Below, piece after piece: positions 54,203-64,000 of a stretch of DNA of 64,000 nucleotides. The DNA lies in the NCBI GenBank assembly GCA_949152475.1, contig OX424560.1:25483106-25547105 (forward strand). The letters are read 5' to 3'. The notes under the pieces are model-generated. The model ran no database searches, had not been told where the DNA came from, and worked only from the letters and a program-made list of their open reading frames with translations. The stretch comes from Terebella lapidaria (lineage: Eukaryota; Annelida; Polychaeta; Terebellida; Terebellidae). The position numbers and the translations under genes are program-made. Every line of letters begins with the position of its first letter. The stretch's first letter is position 1.

Positions 54203-54401
54203 CATACCGCAATCGATTCCACGAAAAAGATTCACCCAACTAGAGAGAACCAGCACGATCGTCGTGAGGGGTTATGTGTCAAAAAGTGCAGTTGGAAATA
54301 TTGACGATAATGTCGTGCTAATATTCAATGTCACTGATCCAGAACTAGATTCTCCATATAATTAGAACTTCATGCTGGAGAACAAATGTATATGGCACAA
54401 T
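54203..54401 (+). pseudogene. Q exon, copy f
   Basis: The acceptor-like CAAGCAAG ends at 54,202 and the donor GTAAGT begins at 54,402, matching the boundaries of copy d. The frame VSKSAVGNIDDNVVLIFNVT and DPELDSPYN is readable, but a TAG lies before it (after KDSPN), a TGA in GVM context, and another TAG after SPYN. It is a pseudoexon by these stops. Confidence 0.45.
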
Positions 54402-54658
54402 GTAAGTACTGTTGCACCGCAACCGACACTTTCATGTGAACACTCAACAGACTGCAAACGAAACCCGATTCTAATAATGCTTTATGCCATGTCTTATGGT
54501 AAGGTAACGACACCTGTCGATTTTGGTTGCGGTCGTCGGCGACCGAATCTTCTAGTTTAAATATGTTATCTACCAATGATGAGTCCCAACATTCGGCTTG
54601 GCTTGGTAAGCCCAAACTTGAAAGATATGACATGAGTCAGTTGAAGCCATTTGCATAA
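54402..54658 (+). pseudogene. R and X exons, copy f
   Basis: R: LSCEHSTDCKRNPILIMLYA, then KVTTPVDFGCGRRRPNLLV, stop at 54,558-54,560. X: SSLNMLSTNDESQHSAWLGK, then PKLERYDMSQLKPFA, stop at 54,656-54,658. X has no internal stop in this copy. R and X overlap in different frames across TCTAGTTTAAA, so only one can be used in a given transcript. Confidence 0.45.
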
Positions 54659-55600
54659 ATTAAGGTTGTAGTCTGTTTTGAAAAGATAGCAGCTCACACG
54701 CAACTCAGCAATGCAACTGATTCATATGTACATACAAAACCGATTCGTGTGTGCACGTCTATGCCTTAGCCTTTTAAACCATGACCTTGGAAAAATATTA
54801 TCTACATTCAGCTTCATGTCACATCACTCGTATTCCTACATTCCAGTTTTTATTCATTCCTCCAATATAAACCCCATGGGAGTCAGGTTTGTTGTCTCAA
54901 TGTTGGCTACATTTTTTTGTTGGGTACAGAGATTTGAACCATATTGGCGACTTTCTATATGGTGACCGATTCTTGACAACTATGGAATGCGTGCACTACT
55001 TAACGTTCGTTGGAGCATGATTGTTTGATAATGCCAAAATTTGCCATTGTATATTCAATGGAAAGCTAGTTGTTGAAAAATTAGCAATGTCTCAATTGAT
55101 GTTTATGTAACTGAGCCTCAAGATATTGAATTGTAACATGGGATCCCCTCCAACCCTCATTAAATCCTCCAGTTCATTCTGGTTCGTTTGTAATTGTATA
55201 CAGTTGATTACTTGTATGCATTACATCTACAAACACGTTCTCAGAGTGAACTACTACGCTACAACATCTTTCTGGCACATATCGCCACGTTGGTGTGACC
55301 TTGAACGCGCTACAGGGCAAACGACTTGAACGCGTTCTGCTGTAGGGCCTAATCAGCTTCATATAACTGAACAGTTCAACGTTCACACCAAGTGCGTGTT
55401 TTTTAGTGACAGATTTAATTCAAAGCACAAACTTGAAACAATACTGCCATGGTCTTGCTCAATGCAACAAAATCAAATAGCACTGTTCATCTTATCATTT
55501 GAATTTTATATATCATGTTGCTCAAAAATGTGTAATTGTCTGAAATACATTATAGGTCCCATATACTTCGTTTGACCGTTAGCGATCACTGAGTCACCAA
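54659..55600 (+). pseudogene. X 3' block, V and W, copy f
   Basis: X tail words extend to about 54,860. V reads VGYRDLNHIGDFLYGDRFLT, then TMECVHYLTFVGA and a stop near 55,018. W is open at 55,126-55,329 with FWFVCNCIQLITCMHYIYKH. W tail words continue to about 55,530. Frames differ between V and W, so no continuous product remains. Confidence 0.4.
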
Positions 55601-56255
55601 ATACTTTATAATATGTCGAAAGTAGTTCAATAAGCGAATGTCAAATGAATAGGGAATAAACACCAGATTTTCTAGAAAAAAAAGAATGAATACATGTGAG
55701 TGCAAAACTGATAACTTCCAATTATCCATGGAATGGTGGCTGAAATGGACTTCTGTCAAAATGGCTGATACCTGTGTTGGCTCGGGATATCGTTGGTGGA
55801 TAAACGTATATAACACAACACCTCAACTCCCACATCAGTTTTTCACCATGTATGCACCCTAACATTCAGCTTAATACCCAGATTGATAGAGATGGCATAG
55901 TGTTAGTCGAAGCCATTTGCATAAAATAAGGTTACAGTCTGTTTTGAAGAGATAAAAACTTACAGGCAACTCAGCAATACAATGTATTCCTATGTACATG
56001 TAAACAGATTTATATGACAGGTCCACATGTCTACGCCCTCTATGCGATGAACTTGAAACTGAAATATCTATAAGTATGTCTATGTCATTTATTCACTATC
56101 CTCTGTGTTCTATTTTTCATTCATAAAATTATGTACAATTCATATCTAAGAATAGCAGGCCTTTGTATAGCACATCATCGCTGAAATGTAATACATAAAG
56201 CATTGGTTTTATATATACAAGACTACCATAATATGTCCTTAGTATCTATATATTG
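55601..56255 (+). repeat. Second X-like block
   Basis: 55,840-56,000 again carries the X end (CACCATGTATGCACCC, CGAAGCCATTTGCATAAAAT, CAGTCTGTTTTGAAGAGATA), more diverged than the copy at 54.6 kb. The unit thus has two X blocks, as does the 36-41 kb unit. No open frame survives. Confidence 0.45.
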
Positions 56256-56259
56256 AGAT

Positions 56260-56770
56260 ACACTGCGCTGCATATCACCAGTAGAAGAATTGGTAAAATG
56301 TAGATGTGTAGCAACCTCCATCAAGAACCTCTCCTGCCTGAACAAGTTGAAGTGACGAGTTGATGGTTCTTAAGGTCACGAACAGAAATGGGAAATCTAA
56401 TGTCATTGGTCCGACTTTCAACGGGATATCAGTTCCTGTGGTGTATTTTGCAATGGCGAATTCACAGATAGTAAAAAAAAATGCTGGAAGTTATTCGTTT
56501 CCAATAAAGAATATGCCACATGAGTTTTCAGCATATTACGGACGTTGATGAATCGTGACTTTCACAAGATCTTGAACTTAGGGTCTCATTCACCGTTTGC
56601 ATCGGATTGCATAGATTACGATCTCATTGGCTCATTGGCTGACTGTTACACGTCCAGTGACGAATGAGTTCCTGTTATGACAATGACATGAAAAGCTGTG
56701 ATAGAAACTTGGTGAACAAAAAAGATGTAGGTGACGTCACATAATTTTTACTCTGTTGTATACTCTGTGT
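56260..56770 (+). repeat. S-module copy 5
   Basis: Nearly the same as copy 3. VLKVTNRNGKSNVIGPTFNG, then VVYFAMANSQIVKKNAGSYS, is open for 62 codons from 56,360 and then breaks. TGACGTCA occurs at about 56,733. Confidence 0.55.
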
Positions 56771-56872
56771 ATGATATAAGCGAGGCTTTTCCTTTCGCCA
56801 GAAATACTCTCTTTATGTATTTCTGCTTTCACCCAGTGACTGAATAAAGCTCTTCGGTGGCACATAAATAAC

Positions 56873-57106
56873 TTGAATTATACAGTTGTTTCCGAGAGCA
56901 ATTTCACACCTCATTTCCGCCAACCAGGTCCTGATATTGCCTATTTAGTGACAAAACCTCTATTGAACACAAGCTGCCATGAACCACTCAGATCTGCAAC
57001 CAGCCGAGAGATCATAACTGTCATTACGAATGTAGTTGGGTTGGGAAATTCCTTCCTGGAAGCTTCTATAGCATCAGCCCTTTCACATTTTTGCGACACA
57101 TTTTAA
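56873..57106 (+). pseudogene. P2/T block, copy e (longest open copy, 77 codons)
   Basis: VVSESNFTPHFRQPGPDIAY, then LLNTSCHEPLRSATSREIIT and VGLGNSFLEASIASALSHF are in one uninterrupted frame that joins P2 and T. Copies at 38.6 and 17.1 kb are broken within this span. The start is not a convincing initiation site, so this would be an internal exon. Unknown family. Confidence 0.4.
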
Positions 57107-57650
57107 AAATTAAGCATATTTGTAGTTTCAGCTTTTAATAAAACGCAGTAAAGGTAGTATTTTCAGTTCAGTGCTAAAAAATGCAATAAGGTTGTCATCG
57201 ATAAATAAGGGCATAAATAATCTCCCATTGAGAGACCACACATGAAGTTTTAAATATGACCATAAGTAGCCAATTTGTAATCAATGATCGCTATTTTATT
57301 ACAGTAGGTCGTAAATGAAGGTTATCAATTTGAACGCCCCAAAACTGATATATTTTTTATAATGAATAAATGCAGCAACGTAGTTACATGATTGGATAAA
57401 GTGTCAACACACAAATCATTAATATCAGTCTTTGTGCCTCACTAATATCCATTTTCCACAGTGTCAGTATATACCATAATTTCATGGCTTCCCAGTTATG
57501 CACAGGCATTCGTAAAGCATTCGTTTGTGGTTGCACACCAGTTACCTGGCAGGGCAAGAAACATAGTGTCCTATGCCATGAGAGTGACAATCGACCTCCT
57601 TATCTCTATATTATTATCCAGAGAAAACCTTTACATCTTATAAAGCCAGC
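57107..57650 (+). repeat. T module, copy e
   Basis: Collinear with 38,860-39,270 (GTTGTCATCGATAAATAAGG, GAGAGACCACACATGAAGTT). No conserved frame. Confidence 0.5.
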
Positions 57651-57651
57651 T

Positions 57652-57903
57652 ATGCTAGGATATCTACACCAAAGCAAGGCTTTGTTAATTGAAATAGCCA
57701 ACATCTATAGCATGACTCGAGTTGTGAGCAGCCATACACCTATGCATTACCGGTTGGATATAGAGATTTCAATCATATTGGCCACCTACTATGGAATAAG
57801 TGCACTACATATAGTTCGTTGGGAAACGATTGTCTGGCAATGTCAAGCTTTGCCATTGTATGTTTTTGAAAACAGAGTAATTCCTCGACTGATATTTATG
57901 TAA
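57652..57903 (+). pseudogene. U/V exons, copy f
   Basis: An open frame reads MLGYLHQSKALLIEIANIYS, then MTRVVSSHTPMH, and continues through ISIILATYYGISALHIVRWE to a stop at 57,901-57,903. Relative to the 39-kb copy about 80 bases between U and V are missing, which fuses the two parts in one frame. Confidence 0.4.
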
Positions 57904-57996
57904 ATAAACATCGAAGTGTTGAAAAGTAACATGATACCCCCTCCAATATCTACCCTGGCTGGCTCATTTTGGTTCGTGTGTAATTGTATATAGTTG

Positions 57997-58345
57997 ATTA
58001 CTTGTATGCATTACTTCTAGAAACACTTTCTCATAGTGGACTATTACATTACAACACTTCGTGGCAGAGGTCGCCGCGTTTGCGTGGCCCTGAATGTGCC
58101 AAAGGACAAACAACTTGAACGTGTTCTGTTGCACTCGGCTTCGTATAACTGAACAGTTTAAACTTCATACCAATTGCATATTTTTTTTTTACCGATTTAA
58201 TGTAAACACACAAACTTAAGATAATACTGTCGTTGTGTTATTTACTCTATGTTATAAAACCAACATTAAATCGGTAAAAAAAAAGTGTTGTAATGTAATA
58301 GTCCACTATGAGAAAGTGTTTCTAGAAGTAATGCATACAAGTAAT
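57997..58345. repeat. Fold-back with a perfect 63-bp arm at the end of the array
   Basis: 57,997-58,059 is the exact reverse complement of 58,283-58,345. Inside it 58,182-58,203 is the exact reverse complement of the sequence ending at 58,282. The two paired segments are adjacent on the right arm but separated by about 122 bases on the left, so the right arm is an inverted, internally deleted copy. The array ends here. Perfect identity means a very recent event. Confidence 0.85.
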
Positions 58346-58364
58346 GTAATTTAATTCTTGGCTT

Positions 58365-59060
58365 GTTGGAAATGACAAATGTAGATACATTACACCTGGC
58401 ACATAGATAGTTCTTAAGGTTCACCATGTGCCAGTCCAATCCATGGAAACGTTAATTGCACTGAAATTCCTATCAATTGCTCACCATGTAGGTACTAAAC
58501 TGGTTTCATTACCTGGTAGCGTTTTAGACCAATTGATGTTAGGAGGGAATTAGTGTTTTCGTGATGTGAAATTTATCAAAGTGAACAACTGGCAGGGAGA
58601 GAAAATGAAATTAGTCATAGAATACACAGGGAGCATTCTGCATAATCCAGAATGATGCAATCTGAAGGTACAATGATATGAGCTTGTAAAATTAGACGGT
58701 GCTATCATCTATTTGATTCCATGTTTAGAAAACTCTGATCAGTTATTTCTGTATGAATCCAGCATTATACATGGCACGTGATTAAGTCATTTCACTTGTT
58801 TCTGGTGAACGTCATGGGACAAGTTAGGACAGTCACTGTACTCGGGGGTACCTTGACAGAGCAAAAGTACAAACAAACTTACATATTCCAATGAGTTGAC
58901 ACTGAATATGACTTCAAAACGCCTTGACATGACAAGTTCTAGTTCTGACCTGACTCACGCCTATCATGGCAAATTGATCCATGTTTTGAAGTCATTCCCA
59001 TTTTAATGTAAATATTTTGTTGTCTATTCATATTAAATGCTTGCATATTTTGATATCAGT
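58365..59060 (+). repeat. Direct repeat G, copy 1
   Basis: Collinear with 62,990-63,680. CATGGAAACGTTA, GAGAGAAAATGAAATTA, TGTATGAATCCAGCAT and TTTCACTTGTTTCTGGTGAA recur in order. The copies are clearly diverged. No gene is seen in either. Confidence 0.7.
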
Positions 59061-59367
59061 TCTACGGCAGAAATAATACTATTTCGGATTACTTAAAAAA
59101 AGCACTACATTTTCCTCAATCGAAGATATATGGTGCATTCTCACAAGATCTATCATGGAACTAATTGTCTGCAAGGTATGTCAATCGATTCTCGATGACA
59201 TACTCGTTCGGTTTAAGAACTTTCGAATGTACTGTCATAGAGTTCAAACATAAATAGTAGCAAATTACTGCACTAAGAAGGAACTATATTGATCGAGTCA
59301 AGGCTACTGTTTCAATGCACTATCCCACGGATTTTCTTCAAAGAAGGCAGCAAAGTGAATCCGGCTA

Positions 59368-59679
59368 TTGTACATGTATATACATGATATACACGAATGC
59401 CCTTATAAAGATATTGAGGTTCATCGTCACTTCGATTATTCAACTATGGAACGTTCATATATCTTGTATTTCTCTCTTAAGGATGATTTCAAACCTGTTT
59501 ATGGACATTGTTCTGATGAAAATGACCCACACGTTGTGTTAATGGTTACACTAATTGGCAAAATCCATGCGGGTTTTCTTTTGGGAGTATATTCCACGGG
59601 GTGTATATTCACCTCTAATACTGGTGCATCTACAATGTCGTCGTTGTCATCGTTTTCCAGTGCGACCTGTTTTCAATAG
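59368..59679 (+). CDS. Unrecognised open frame, 103 codons
   Basis: Reads IHECPYKDIEVHRHFDYSTM, then SYILYFSLKDDFKPVYGHCS and VVLMVTLIGKIHAGFLLGVY, ending with a Ser-rich tail at TAG 59,677-59,679. Amino-acid composition is ordinary, unlike typical AT-rich chance frames. No homologue was found elsewhere in the window and no domain is recognised. It may be an exon of a gene on the plus strand. Confidence 0.25.
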   Translation: MYMYIHDIHECPYKDIEVHRHFDYSTMERSYILYFSLKDDFKPVYGHCSDENDPHVVLMVTLIGKIHAGFLLGVYSTGCIFTSNTGASTMSSLSSFSSATCFQ

Positions 59680-59699
59680 ACTTCTTGGAATACATGCTT

Positions 59700-60400
59700 A
59701 TACAAAAAGCACGACACTTGATGCATTTTAGTACATCGTATACATATGCACGTGGAGCAGTTTGAACAAAGCTTCAGATCTATATAAGCAGACAAAACAC
59801 CTTCGTTTCCGGATGCATTCAAAAGTGTGAAATGTGACATGATATGACAATTGTACACATAACTCGCAAACCTTGAGAACCAAAACCTGTTGACAAGCTA
59901 ATGTTTAACTGTTGATTAATATTACGAGTTTGAATGCGGCAGGAAGCGTTCAAGTTGTTTGCACGATGGCGTTTGCACCAACATCTGATCTGTGTCACCA
60001 ACATGTCCTACTATTCACTATGGAAATGTGCTCTGAGATAGAGTGCATAGAATAAATCAACTGTGTACGACAGCAAATGTACCAGAGACGAAATTATTCA
60101 AGCTGGATAAATGGTGCAAACTTGACGATGTACACGTCAACATAATTATGGTGTCAATTATATGTTTTGTACCTAGGTTTTTTTTCTATATGGACTGCGA
60201 GTCTGAAATAAACTAAACAACCAAGTGACCATGCATTTTCAATACTTGATATTGCAAAACAACTGTCCTTCATTGCACTATTTGTACAGTTATGCCAAAA
60301 TAGTATCTGATTGCTTGCCAGAGAAAAAGCTAGTTTTGTCCAAATATCGATTCCTAGCTTTTAAATTTGGTCCGAGTTGAAATAAAAACTCAAATACCGT
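59700..60400. other. AT-rich stretch with no supported feature
   Basis: Short frames on both strands only; nothing shared with the modules of the array. Confidence 0.4.
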
Positions 60401-60434
60401 TGTGAGTCATAATGGAGGGAGATGTTTATGCGCT

Positions 60435-60704
60435 ATGAGCGCATTCAATGATATATCAACATTGCTGTTGTTATTCAGAATTGCATTACTCATATTCGTA
60501 TGTGGGTTATATGAAATGATTGACCTTGGTCTACGATTTGCTGTAATCCAAATCTACAGCCGACAAAACGAACAGTCAATTGAATATAAATTGATTGCTT
60601 ATGATAATACCGAGGATATCATGTGCGGTGTCTCAATGGGATATTATTTATGCGCTTATTTATCAATGACCTTTTTTGCCTTATTTGGTAATAAACTGAA
60701 AATG
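60435..60704 (+). CDS. Candidate exon encoding a two-helix membrane segment
   Basis: From ATG 60,435 the frame reads MSAFNDISTLLLLFRIALLI, then a polar loop (IYSRQNEQSIEYKLIAYDNT) and a second hydrophobic stretch (MGYYLCAYLSMTFFALFGNK). The two hydrophobic segments could be transmembrane helices. The frame's stop lies inside GTGAGT at 60,703-60,708, a strong splice-donor consensus, so the open frame may be an exon that splices out at that point. No relative is seen in the window. Function unknown; chance remains possible. Confidence 0.3.
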
Positions 60705-60884
60705 TGAGTCAATATGTATGATATTGAAATTTTGCTGCAAATGAAGGCTTCCGCAAATGTTCTTTATGGGCAGAATTTCCTGACTTAACAACATCCGTAC
60801 TGACAATTATAATCTACCTCCTTGCTGGTTGCATATCATGGAGATTTATGGCAGCCTGTGAGTAGTAGAGGTTGTGTTGTTAAA

Positions 60885-61012
60885 TGGGCAATATCAAGGC
60901 CTGGATGCCGGAAATGAGGTGTAAAATTGCTCGTGGTAACAATTGTGCTATCAGACGTTTTTGTTGCTCTTGTAATTTAATGACCAAACATGATTGCTGA
61001 AGAGACGGTGTT
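60885..61012 (-). repeat. P-module copy, inverted
   Basis: Read on the minus strand it gives the CACCTCATTTCCGGCATCCA word, the CTTGATATTGCCCATTTAAC word and TTAAATTACAAGAGCAACAA, in the order found in P1/P2 on the plus strand elsewhere. Its frame reads NFTPHFRHPG or the equivalent in part. It shows that this end of the window holds the array unit in reverse orientation. Confidence 0.55.
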
Positions 61013-61966
61013 ATCCTTTTACCTGCAAAAAGCAATAATCTCGAACGGCTCATTGGTTTATACAGACGATGATGCGTTTAACGATGGTGAATTTAAAGTC
61101 ACTGCTATCATTTGAAATTGTCACTAAATTCCATGCAAGTGTCAACATGGTTAACTGTAACTACAAAAACTATACAGTTCAACATGATTCTTTTCTGTGT
61201 TTGCCAACGTTGGGACGTCAGATCCGATCACATTTTTGAAGATGTGGCTATATGGAATATGCACATATTTGGTCAGATATTCATAACGCGAATCTGTTAC
61301 AGACGGCACCAGTTGAAACGAATGGAGTAGTTCATAACTAATCAACTGAGAAGATGAATCCAATAACTATAATGATGTGTGGTGAGATTATACAGCTGAA
61401 TGTCATGCATGTTTCGATTTGAATGTACGTTATGTCATTAAGTAGAATTGCCATGTGATGCAATTGCAGAATTGAAATGTTTAGCCACTCTACTATTTGC
61501 ACGAGGTTGGATGGATTTGATAAGGAAGTATGGGAATGAAATCAAAAATAACATATCACAAAGACAACCAGCCCAAAAAACTAAATGTTGTCCTAAGCTC
61601 ATCAGTAGCAAACTTGAACAAAGTGAAGAATAATGACTATACGGCATAATAAATATATCAGTACCCGATGATATACCTGCTTTTTGTCAGTCATTGCTTT
61701 CAGTAATTGCTTACCTAACCTTCCTATCACATCTTCTATTCAACTTCTCAATCTGATATCATTCCATCTATCGATTTAGGCGATTCCTCACCGAACAGAG
61801 CACGGAATGTATATATGAACTTCCAACATGTTGTCCAATAAGGTACATAAGGTAATGATCAAATATCACTATTTTCGAACAGGTGAAAATACCAGATTGT
61901 TTCATTTTATCAAATATTGTTTTTGTTCCCGAGCTGCAACATAACCGTTAAGCTTCCAACCGAGTG

Positions 61967-62191
61967 TCAGTCCTGTGGCTCTGTGAATAGTGTCACAAAA
62001 GTGCATTTTTTGTATTGATTCCTGACTTTGAACTCCCAACTTAAAGACTTGATTGAAACCACTGAAATGGCAGATGAAATGAATGCAATCGCGCTCCAGG
62101 CATTGAGGAATATAATATGACAGACATGATAAAACGCGACTCTGGGAATATGAGTATCCATTGTGTCACCCAAAAAGCTACTTCCACTCAT
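61967..62191 (-). pseudogene. Inverted copy of the exon between D and P, membrane-like
   Basis: Reads MSGSSFLGDTMDTHIPRVAF, then HIIFLNAWSAIAFISSAISV (hydrophobic, could span a membrane), then a polar end and stop. TMDTHIPRVAF aligns with TMDTRVPNLFF read at about 20,690 and 34,520 in the D modules. Its place, between the inverted D and P copies, is as expected. Open throughout for 74 codons. Confidence 0.35.
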
Positions 62192-62593
62192 GTAACATGA
62201 TCAAATTTGTACATCAAAAGCACATTTCATTTCATTGAAATCACCAAGATTAGTTTCCCTTTCGAAGAATGTTTCTAAAGAGTTTACCCTTTCGGAATGA
62301 GCACAATATATATGATACGAACGTAAAATCACAGTTACGAAAGGTCATGATCGTCTGAACAATCTGATGTGATTCAGTCACTTCCCTGGTAATTCTAGAC
62401 TCTTCTTATTGCCACTTATTCTCAAAGTAATCGGAGATTCTGTCAGTTTCCTAAAAAGCGGCATACCAATAGCCTCCCTCCGACTATAATTCTATACCAC
62501 AGAAATAGACACTTATACCAAGATTATATCGACCTCATCACCTTATAGGCATTGGGACTGGAATATCCGATGTAATCCTTTGCCAGTTACTGT

Positions 62594-62842
62594 TTAATCA
62601 TCCGGTTGGGGTTGTATGTCAATGATTGTGGGCGTTGTCTGAGATTTTGGCGGGGCTATTTCCTTGTATCCAAACATGAGTCCATTGAAAGTGTCAGGTC
62701 TTAGTTCACAGGAGTAATATCGTAATTCACTCTGGAAGGCAATGGGAATATAATAAATGAGTATGTTAGATATGAATTTGTCAACCACTACATCGAACCA
62801 ACACAACCAAGTATATGAGGATTGGCAATCCAACGATGTCAA
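62594..62842 (-). CDS. D exon, inverted copy: best-preserved C-terminal exon of the array gene
   Basis: The frame is open for 82 codons: WLCWFDVVVDKFISNILIYY (hydrophobic, possible membrane helix), then SELRYYSCELRPDTFNGLMF, GYKEIAPPKSQTT and a polar Pro/Asp-rich tail to the stop at 62,594-62,596. The FNGLMFGYKEI segment aligns with SNGLVFGYEEI of D1 and related words of D2-D4. Unlike those, this copy has no frame break between the two halves. It is probably the last exon of a gene on the minus strand with upstream exons beyond 62,842. Family not recognised. Confidence 0.4.
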   Translation of the reverse strand: MTSLDCQSSYTWLCWFDVVVDKFISNILIYYIPIAFQSELRYYSCELRPDTFNGLMFGYKEIAPPKSQTTPTIIDIQPQPDD

Positions 62843-62989
62843 ACATGTCGTAATATATCTTATAGTTTCAAAGTAGGATATACAAGTAAAGAATGAGACA
62901 TTTCATTGGACACAGTTTGATGCCAATGAATAAGTACATTTTGTTACTTCCTGCCTACAGAGCATTTCAGGAATGACAGTAATTTAAAT

Positions 62990-63680
62990 TGATTAATCTT
63001 GTTTCTCTATATCTACACTACACCTGATACATAGATGGTTAGATGGTACTTAATGTCCATGATATACCATTCAAAACCATGGAAACGTTATTGGCACTGG
63101 ACTTTCTATCAATTGCACACCGTGTATGTACCAAACTGGGTTCCATAACCTTATAGTGTCTTAGACCGGATAATGACAGTAGAGAAATTGTGAATTCTTA
63201 GTGAAACTCGTCATAGTGAACAGTGGCAGTGAGAGAAAATGAAATTATACGTAGAAAACATAGGAAACATTCTGGATAATTTAGAATGAAACAATTTCGA
63301 GATTCAGTGATATGAGCCTGTATAATTAGACAGTGGCATCATCTGTTCAATTCCATGTTTCTCTATTCTGAACAGTTATTTTGTATGAATCCAGCATGAT
63401 ACACGACACATGATCAAGTCATTTCACTTGTTTCTGGTGAACGTCATGGAACAAGCTAGGACAGTTAATGTACTCGGTTAACCAAGACAGAGGAAATGTA
63501 TAAACAAATTCACACATTTCAATGAGTTGACACTGACTTCAAAGCGCACTGACATGACAAATTCTTGGTCGGTCCCTACTCATGCGCATCGTGATAAATG
63601 GTACTGCATTTTGAAGTCATTTCCATTTTGGTGCAAATATTTTGTTGTCGATTCATAGTACATGCCGGCATGTTTTGTTA
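62990..63680 (+). repeat. Direct repeat G, copy 2
   Basis: Second copy of 58,365-59,060, same orientation, offset about 4.6 kb. The two copies bracket the unique region 59.1-60.9 kb and the inverted D-P segment. Confidence 0.7.
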
Positions 63681-64000
63681 ACAGTTCTACAACAAAATTA
63701 GCCCAATGGGCTAGAAAGGTTACCGGAGAAATATACAGAGTTAAGCCGAGAAAGTTGAAAGTCAAATTCAAGGTGACCACTGAAATCGCCATATCTCTAA
63801 CCTTGAAAATGGGATCAAAGGTTAAATTCTAGATCACCAAACTATTCAGCATACATCATTTCCTATATGTTCACTATGGACCCCTAAGCTGTAAACTTGA
63901 TAATAAGCGAGATATAAGCCATTTTGTAATCTGACTTTGAAAATAAAATGACTGACCTTGAAATTTAAGTCAAAGGTCAAATTCAATATCATTAAAATAT
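63681..64000. other. Window end with AAGGTCA-like words
   Basis: Repeated words such as TCAAGGTGACC, ATCAAAGGTTAAATTC and TCAAAGGTCAAATTCAA give a loosely repetitive stretch. No gene is supported; the feature may continue beyond the window. Confidence 0.4.

Noticed and set aside
5650-58260. Array as a satellite or CRISPR-like repeat
   Set aside because: Units are kilobases long, diverged and modular with splice-like signals; there are no short regular repeats with unique spacers.
62594-62842. D exon as the last membrane segment of a ligand-gated ion channel
   Set aside because: The VVVDKF word is vaguely like such channels, but no other family motif is present and the tail after it is too long. 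The similarity is not enough to name it.
1-64000. tRNA or rRNA genes
   Set aside because: I looked for A/B-box-like and cloverleaf-like words and found none that I could support by eye; a dedicated scan was not possible.

Overview
The window reads as animal nuclear DNA, most likely from an invertebrate. It is AT-rich and lacks bacterial-style gene packing. It carries metazoan-type splice signals, a Ty3/Gypsy LTR retrotransposon, TIR DNA transposons and extensive diverged segmental duplication. I cannot name the species. I see no rRNA, no tRNA, no CRISPR array and no complete, recognisable host gene.

Layout. Positions 1-5,600 are mostly unassigned AT-rich DNA with a few repeat fragments. From about 5.6 to 58.3 kb the background is one diverged, higher-order tandem array. 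Modules, named here P1, Q/X, M, R, S, Y, P2, T, U, V/W and D, recur in roughly that order, so the ancestral unit was about 6-10 kb. Several modules (Q/X, R, U, V/W, D) keep the same reading frame, the same stop position or the same splice-donor position in different copies. The array therefore looks like a tandemly duplicated, intron-containing gene family, now mostly pseudogenes, that probably encoded a membrane protein of unrecognised family. Part of the unit (D then P) reappears inverted at 62.8-60.9 kb, where the D exon has its best open copy. A separate direct repeat pair lies at 58.4-59.1 and 63.0-63.7 kb.

Three classes of mobile DNA interrupt the array. (1) A GC-rich 12.66 kb Ty3/Gypsy element lies at 20,891-33,551. 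It has near-identical LTRs, a primer-binding site, gag with a CCHC knuckle, pol in the order PR-RT-RNaseH-IN, and a 4-bp target duplication ATAG. It carries an in-frame 465-bp duplication in pol, an integrase cut off after its catalytic core, and a third long ORF between pol and the 3' LTR with C2H2-like zinc motifs and one internal amber codon. (2) A TIR transposon at 42,121-49,784 (ends TAGTCYAGG, 3-bp target duplication) is interrupted by an inverted copy of itself at 43,629-47,455. (3) A 551-bp MITE lies at 14,352-14,902 with target duplication TAA. There are also several fold-back structures.

The most unusual items are the Gypsy third ORF, the self-nested inverted transposon, and the decayed multi-exon gene array. 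Almost all functional statements about the array are inference from copy-to-copy comparison by eye.
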